Shown: positions 35,275-37,360 of the stretch, piece after piece | Layout: each line of letters starts with the position of its first letter | How positions within the stretch are numbered: the first letter of the stretch is position 1 | NCBI GenBank assembly: GCA_945897755.1 | Contig: CAMDGH010000019.1 | Span: forward strand, 1 to 37,360 | Direction of reading: 5' to 3' | Length of the DNA stretch: 37,360 nucleotides | Origin: Chryseobacterium gleum | GTDB taxonomy: Bacteria; Bacteroidota; Bacteroidia; Flavobacteriales_D; Crocinitomicaceae | Position numbers and translations under genes: made by a program | Notes under the pieces: generated by a model | What the model was told of the DNA's origin: nothing | What the model saw: the letters and a program-made list of their open reading frames with translations, nothing else | Databases searched by the model: none

Positions 35275-35775
35275 CTAGTTCCGCGGATATAAATAAACTT
35301 TTCCGTGTACAGTGATATGTGAAATATTTTTATTTTTATTGTATATTACTTCTTTAAATTCCCCATTTTTTAAGTTAACTGAGATAAGTACTTTTTCTTT
35401 ATTGGAATTGATTTTAATACGTACCTCATCCCTTTTTCTTCGGATTCGTTTTATATCGTAAAAGTGTTTATCTCCATAATCATTGTAAACTGAAACTGTC
35501 TTCTCCTCAAAGTTGAAGAAGTAGTATAGTTTTTCATCATTATTACCATTATCCTCACGCCAAACAACTCTCATCTTTTTAAAATCTACTTTATAGGGAC
35601 ATGAAAAGGTATCAGAATTTCGGAAAGATATTGCAAACCCCTCTTTTTTGGCTTCAGATATATTAATTTTTTTATCCTTTAATTGCCAATCCATTTTACG
35701 ATAGTTGTTTTGAGTTTGCGAAAATCCTAAAAAAGAAGTGATTAAGATTACAAATAATAATTTGATTGATTTCAT
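35275..35775 (-). CDS. Small secreted protein, intact copy of a tandem pair
   Basis: 166 residues from the ATG at 35775: MKSIKLLFVILITSFLGFSQ is a Sec signal peptide cut near SQ. The frame is open to an ATG at 35823, but the upstream codons overlap the neighbouring pseudogene, so the later start is preferred. The mature part is small, charged and beta-rich (LYYFFNFEEKTVSVYNDYGD; RIKINSNKEKVLISVNLKNG). I recognise no family. It lies five bases downstream of the stop of its frameshifted paralogue and shares about 90 residues of similar pattern with it (NEAKKEGFEMSF against SEAKKEGFAISF), so it is the surviving copy of a tandem duplication. Confidence 0.65.
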   Translation of the reverse strand: MKSIKLLFVILITSFLGFSQTQNNYRKMDWQLKDKKINISEAKKEGFAISFRNSDTFSCPYKVDFKKMRVVWREDNGNNDEKLYYFFNFEEKTVSVYNDYGDKHFYDIKRIRRKRDEVRIKINSNKEKVLISVNLKNGEFKEVIYNKNKNISHITVHGKVYLYPRN

Positions 35776-35779
35776 AGTT

Positions 35780-36278
35780 TTAAAATTTACTAGTCTCATA
35801 TACATCTCCACAAACACTAACATCTGACATATTTATTGCTTCAAAATACTCCGTATATTTAAAAATATGATTATTCAAATCAACAAATATACTAACGGAC
35901 TTATCATATTCTTTAATTTTAAAAACTAATACATTATTTTTAATACTTACCTTTGAGAAATTGTATGTATATACCATATTCCAGTTTTGTACTAAGGTGA
36001 TTTTTTTATTTTCAATGTCAAAAAAGTAAAAAAACTGATAGTTAGTCGTACCTGAATTCATATACATATGCAAACCACACAGAGATTTTTTGATATTAAC
36101 TTTTTCCTTATATACATAAAATAACTTGGTTGACTAAATGACATTTCGAAACCTTCTTTTTTTGCTTCATTAATATCAATTATTTCATCTGCAATCGGCT
36201 ATTCAAAAAGAGACTTTTTTGCGAATAACTTGCTTGTGCTAAACTCAACGAATAAAATAAAATTAGTGCGTATTTCAT
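35780..36278 (-). pseudogene. Frameshifted paralogue of the 35275 secreted protein
   Basis: Starting at ATG 36278, the first frame gives an intact signal peptide (MKYALILFYSLSLAQASYSQ) and stops at TAA 36180-36182. A second frame continues with DINEAKKEGFEMSFSQPSYF, matching ISEAKKEGFAISF of the downstream copy, and stops at 36058-36060. A third frame (35780-36073) carries the rest: TTNYQFFYFFDIENKKITLV aligns with NDEKLYYFFNFEEKTVSVYN, ending at 35780. So two frameshifts break one gene of about 165 codons. The coding pieces keep their order and spacing, which makes recent decay or sequencing error the two options. Confidence 0.75.
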
Positions 36279-36296
36279 TTAGTTTAATTTATTAAA

Positions 36297-36304
36297 CAAA
36301 TATA
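36297..36304 (-). promoter_or_regulatory. -7 promoter element upstream of the tandem pair
   Basis: On the minus strand TATATTTG matches TAnnTTTG exactly, 18 bases before the pseudogene's ATG. No -33 element at normal spacing. It may still drive the intact downstream copy. Confidence 0.45.
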
Positions 36305-36445
36305 ACTTTTTTCTTTTTTATACATTTTTTTCTTTCTGCAAAAAATTAACCTTGACAGCATAATAAAAGTAATATTAAATCAACATATAATTTACAAAAA
36401 AATGTAACTTATTGCTAAATAATTGTTTTAATAAAAAACAACGAA

Positions 36446-36772
36446 ATGAAAGTCTTAATCTTTATAATTTCAGTTCTAGTCTTAATCGGTTGTAATCCAC
36501 CTAAAAGAATAATTAACAATCAAGATATAATATTTGAAAAATTAGAAATTGTTATTGCAGACAGTACCAAAGAACCAGGTTACGATCCTGCTCAAAGAGC
36601 GTTTTATTGGTATCTCATGTCAATATCAGAGGAAAAACGTAAAGAATGGATTAGTTCCACATTTACAGAACAAGAAAAAGATAATTTTTTAAATAAAATA
36701 GATTCATTACATATGGATATTCAACTTCCAGATCCATCAAATTCAACAATACCTGATACTCTAAAAAAATAG
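36446..36772 (+). CDS. Small lipoprotein, unknown function
   Basis: 108 residues. MKVLIFIISVLVLIGC is a lipoprotein signal with lipobox LIGC; Cys16 would be acylated by Lgt. The mature part is short and charged: a NNQDIIFEKLEIVIADSTK segment, then AQRAFYWYLMSISEEKRKEW and STFTEQEKDNFLNKIDSLHM, probably two helices, then a proline-rich tail (LPDPSNSTIPDTLKK). No family recognised. A decayed relative lies at 34233-34439, so a family of such lipoproteins existed here. Upstream, 36279-36445 is AT-rich with no clear Bacteroidota promoter. Confidence 0.65.
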   Translation: MKVLIFIISVLVLIGCNPPKRIINNQDIIFEKLEIVIADSTKEPGYDPAQRAFYWYLMSISEEKRKEWISSTFTEQEKDNFLNKIDSLHMDIQLPDPSNSTIPDTLKK

Positions 36773-36975
36773 TAATGTGAGAAAATAATCTTCGCAGTGT
36801 TCTGTCTGAAAATGGAGTCTATTGTATGGATACCAAAAACAATACACTCATCAAGATAATAAAATGCAAATATTTTCGTTTGATATATAAGTATAACGAA
36901 TCGAATTATTCGAAGGTTGGGTTAATAGAAATATTAAAACGATTTATGAATATAAACTATATAAAATCAAACACT

Positions 36976-37242
36976 ATGAAAACTTTAATTTTTATCTTAT
37001 CTTCAACACTATTGGTTAGTTGTTCAGTTCAAAAAGAATTAACGTATGTTAAACAAACTCCTATCACCAATAATTCTCCCAATCATTCATCGTAGAAATC
37101 TAGAGATTTAGAAGAACAACGCGAATTGGCCGATGAAATGGATTCTTGGTCCTGTGAGGAAATTGAGGAATACAAAAGAGATTATGTTTTTTCTGAAATA
37201 AACATATTTTTAAAAAATGGTGATACCTTAAAATATAAGTAG
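36976..37242 (+). pseudogene. Lipoprotein gene with premature stop
   Basis: ATG at 36976 begins MKTLIFILSSTLLVSC, a lipoprotein signal with lipobox LVSC (Cys16). The frame stops at TAG 37093-37095 after 39 codons, but beyond the stop the same frame reads as protein (SRDLEEQRELADEMDSWSCE, then YKRDYVFSEINIFLKNGDTL) to TAG 37240-37242. Three TAG triplets follow in a row, then more protein-like codons broken by TGA and TAA to the window end. The frame is also open upstream from an ATG at 36826, but that part does not lead into a signal peptide start. No family recognised. A 39-residue lipoprotein is the alternative reading. Confidence 0.55.
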
Positions 37243-37360
37243 TAGTAGTATTATACTTTTACACCATGATCTCGTAACTCACCACCAAATTGTGAAGTAA
37301 CGTTTATTACTTTACAAAAGTATTTATTGGGACAATAACCATTACCTCCCTATTCTGAAA

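Noticed and set aside
36352-36378. TTGACA with TATTAA downstream, resembling an E. coli sigma-70 promoter before the 36446 lipoprotein
   Set aside because: Spacing is 15 bases and the Bacteroidota primary sigma factor uses a different consensus; the match is probably chance in AT-rich DNA.
36826-36975. Upstream extension of the lipoprotein frame as a longer protein
   Set aside because: The lipoprotein signal begins at the ATG at 36976; the upstream codons would bury it. They could be a remnant of another gene but nothing aligns.
37093-37242. TAG reassigned as a sense codon
   Set aside because: Other genes in the window end normally at TAG, TAA and TGA, and only the decaying island has in-frame stops; decay is simpler.
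1-37360. CRISPR arrays, tRNA/rRNA genes, insertion sequences or a replication origin
   Set aside because: No regular spaced repeats, cloverleaf, transposase, or DnaA-box cluster was seen by eye.

Overview
The window looks like a chromosomal segment of a low-G+C Bacteroidota, most likely a member of Flavobacteriales (Crocinitomicaceae/Cryomorphaceae-like). Evidence: an outer-surface DUF5723 protein, a secreted protease ending in a type IX secretion (T9SS) sorting domain, an M43 protease/PKD architecture typical of the phylum, no Shine-Dalgarno sequences, A-rich leaders, and several upstream sites matching the Bacteroidota promoter consensus TTTG/TTG-N19-20-TAnnTTTG. Gene order such as pabB-tilS and def-ruvX opposite dapD also fits. 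No rRNA, tRNA, CRISPR array, insertion sequence or phage gene was seen.

Region 1 (1-9.2 kb) is mainly housekeeping. It holds the 3' end of an unknown gene, a DUF5723 protein, the rRNA pseudouridine synthase rluF, a CoA-pyrophosphatase-like NUDIX enzyme, an apparent trhO-lgt-rimO operon (tRNA hydroxylation, lipoprotein maturation, S12 methylthiolation), xerD, and a cytoplasmic leucine-rich-repeat protein kinase. Region 2 (9.2-21 kb) is mixed: a secreted alpha/beta-hydrolase-like protein, a small DUF6141-like membrane protein, truC, an LTA-synthase/MdoB-type membrane phosphotransferase with an altered nucleophile site, a D-threonine-aldolase-like PLP enzyme, a GNAT-nitrilase fusion, and a 1240-residue SNF2 helicase with two SWIM motifs. 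Region 3 (21-29.3 kb) is a mostly minus-strand housekeeping run: a DsbD-like reductase, a small hypothetical protein, tilS, pabB, a DUF1573 protein, a TPR-like lipoprotein, def and ruvX, with dapD facing away.

Region 4 (29.4-33.8 kb) is one gene for a 1460-residue secreted metalloprotease. By my reading its architecture is nested. The M43 catalytic domain is split between the zinc motif and the Met-turn by about 740 residues. That insert is a jelly-roll-like domain which is itself split by six tandem Ig-like repeats. PKD, beta-sandwich and T9SS sorting domains follow. This is the most interesting object in the window.

Region 5 (33.8-37.4 kb) is a small decaying accessory island with little recognisable function. 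It contains small lipoproteins and small secreted proteins, a tandem duplication in which one copy carries two frameshifts, a distant broken relative of one lipoprotein, another lipoprotein reading frame with repeated in-frame stops, and a cluster of hairpins including terminators facing both ways. RNA and ribosome modification recurs across the window (rluF, trhO, rimO, truC, tilS), but these genes are dispersed and look like ordinary core genes.
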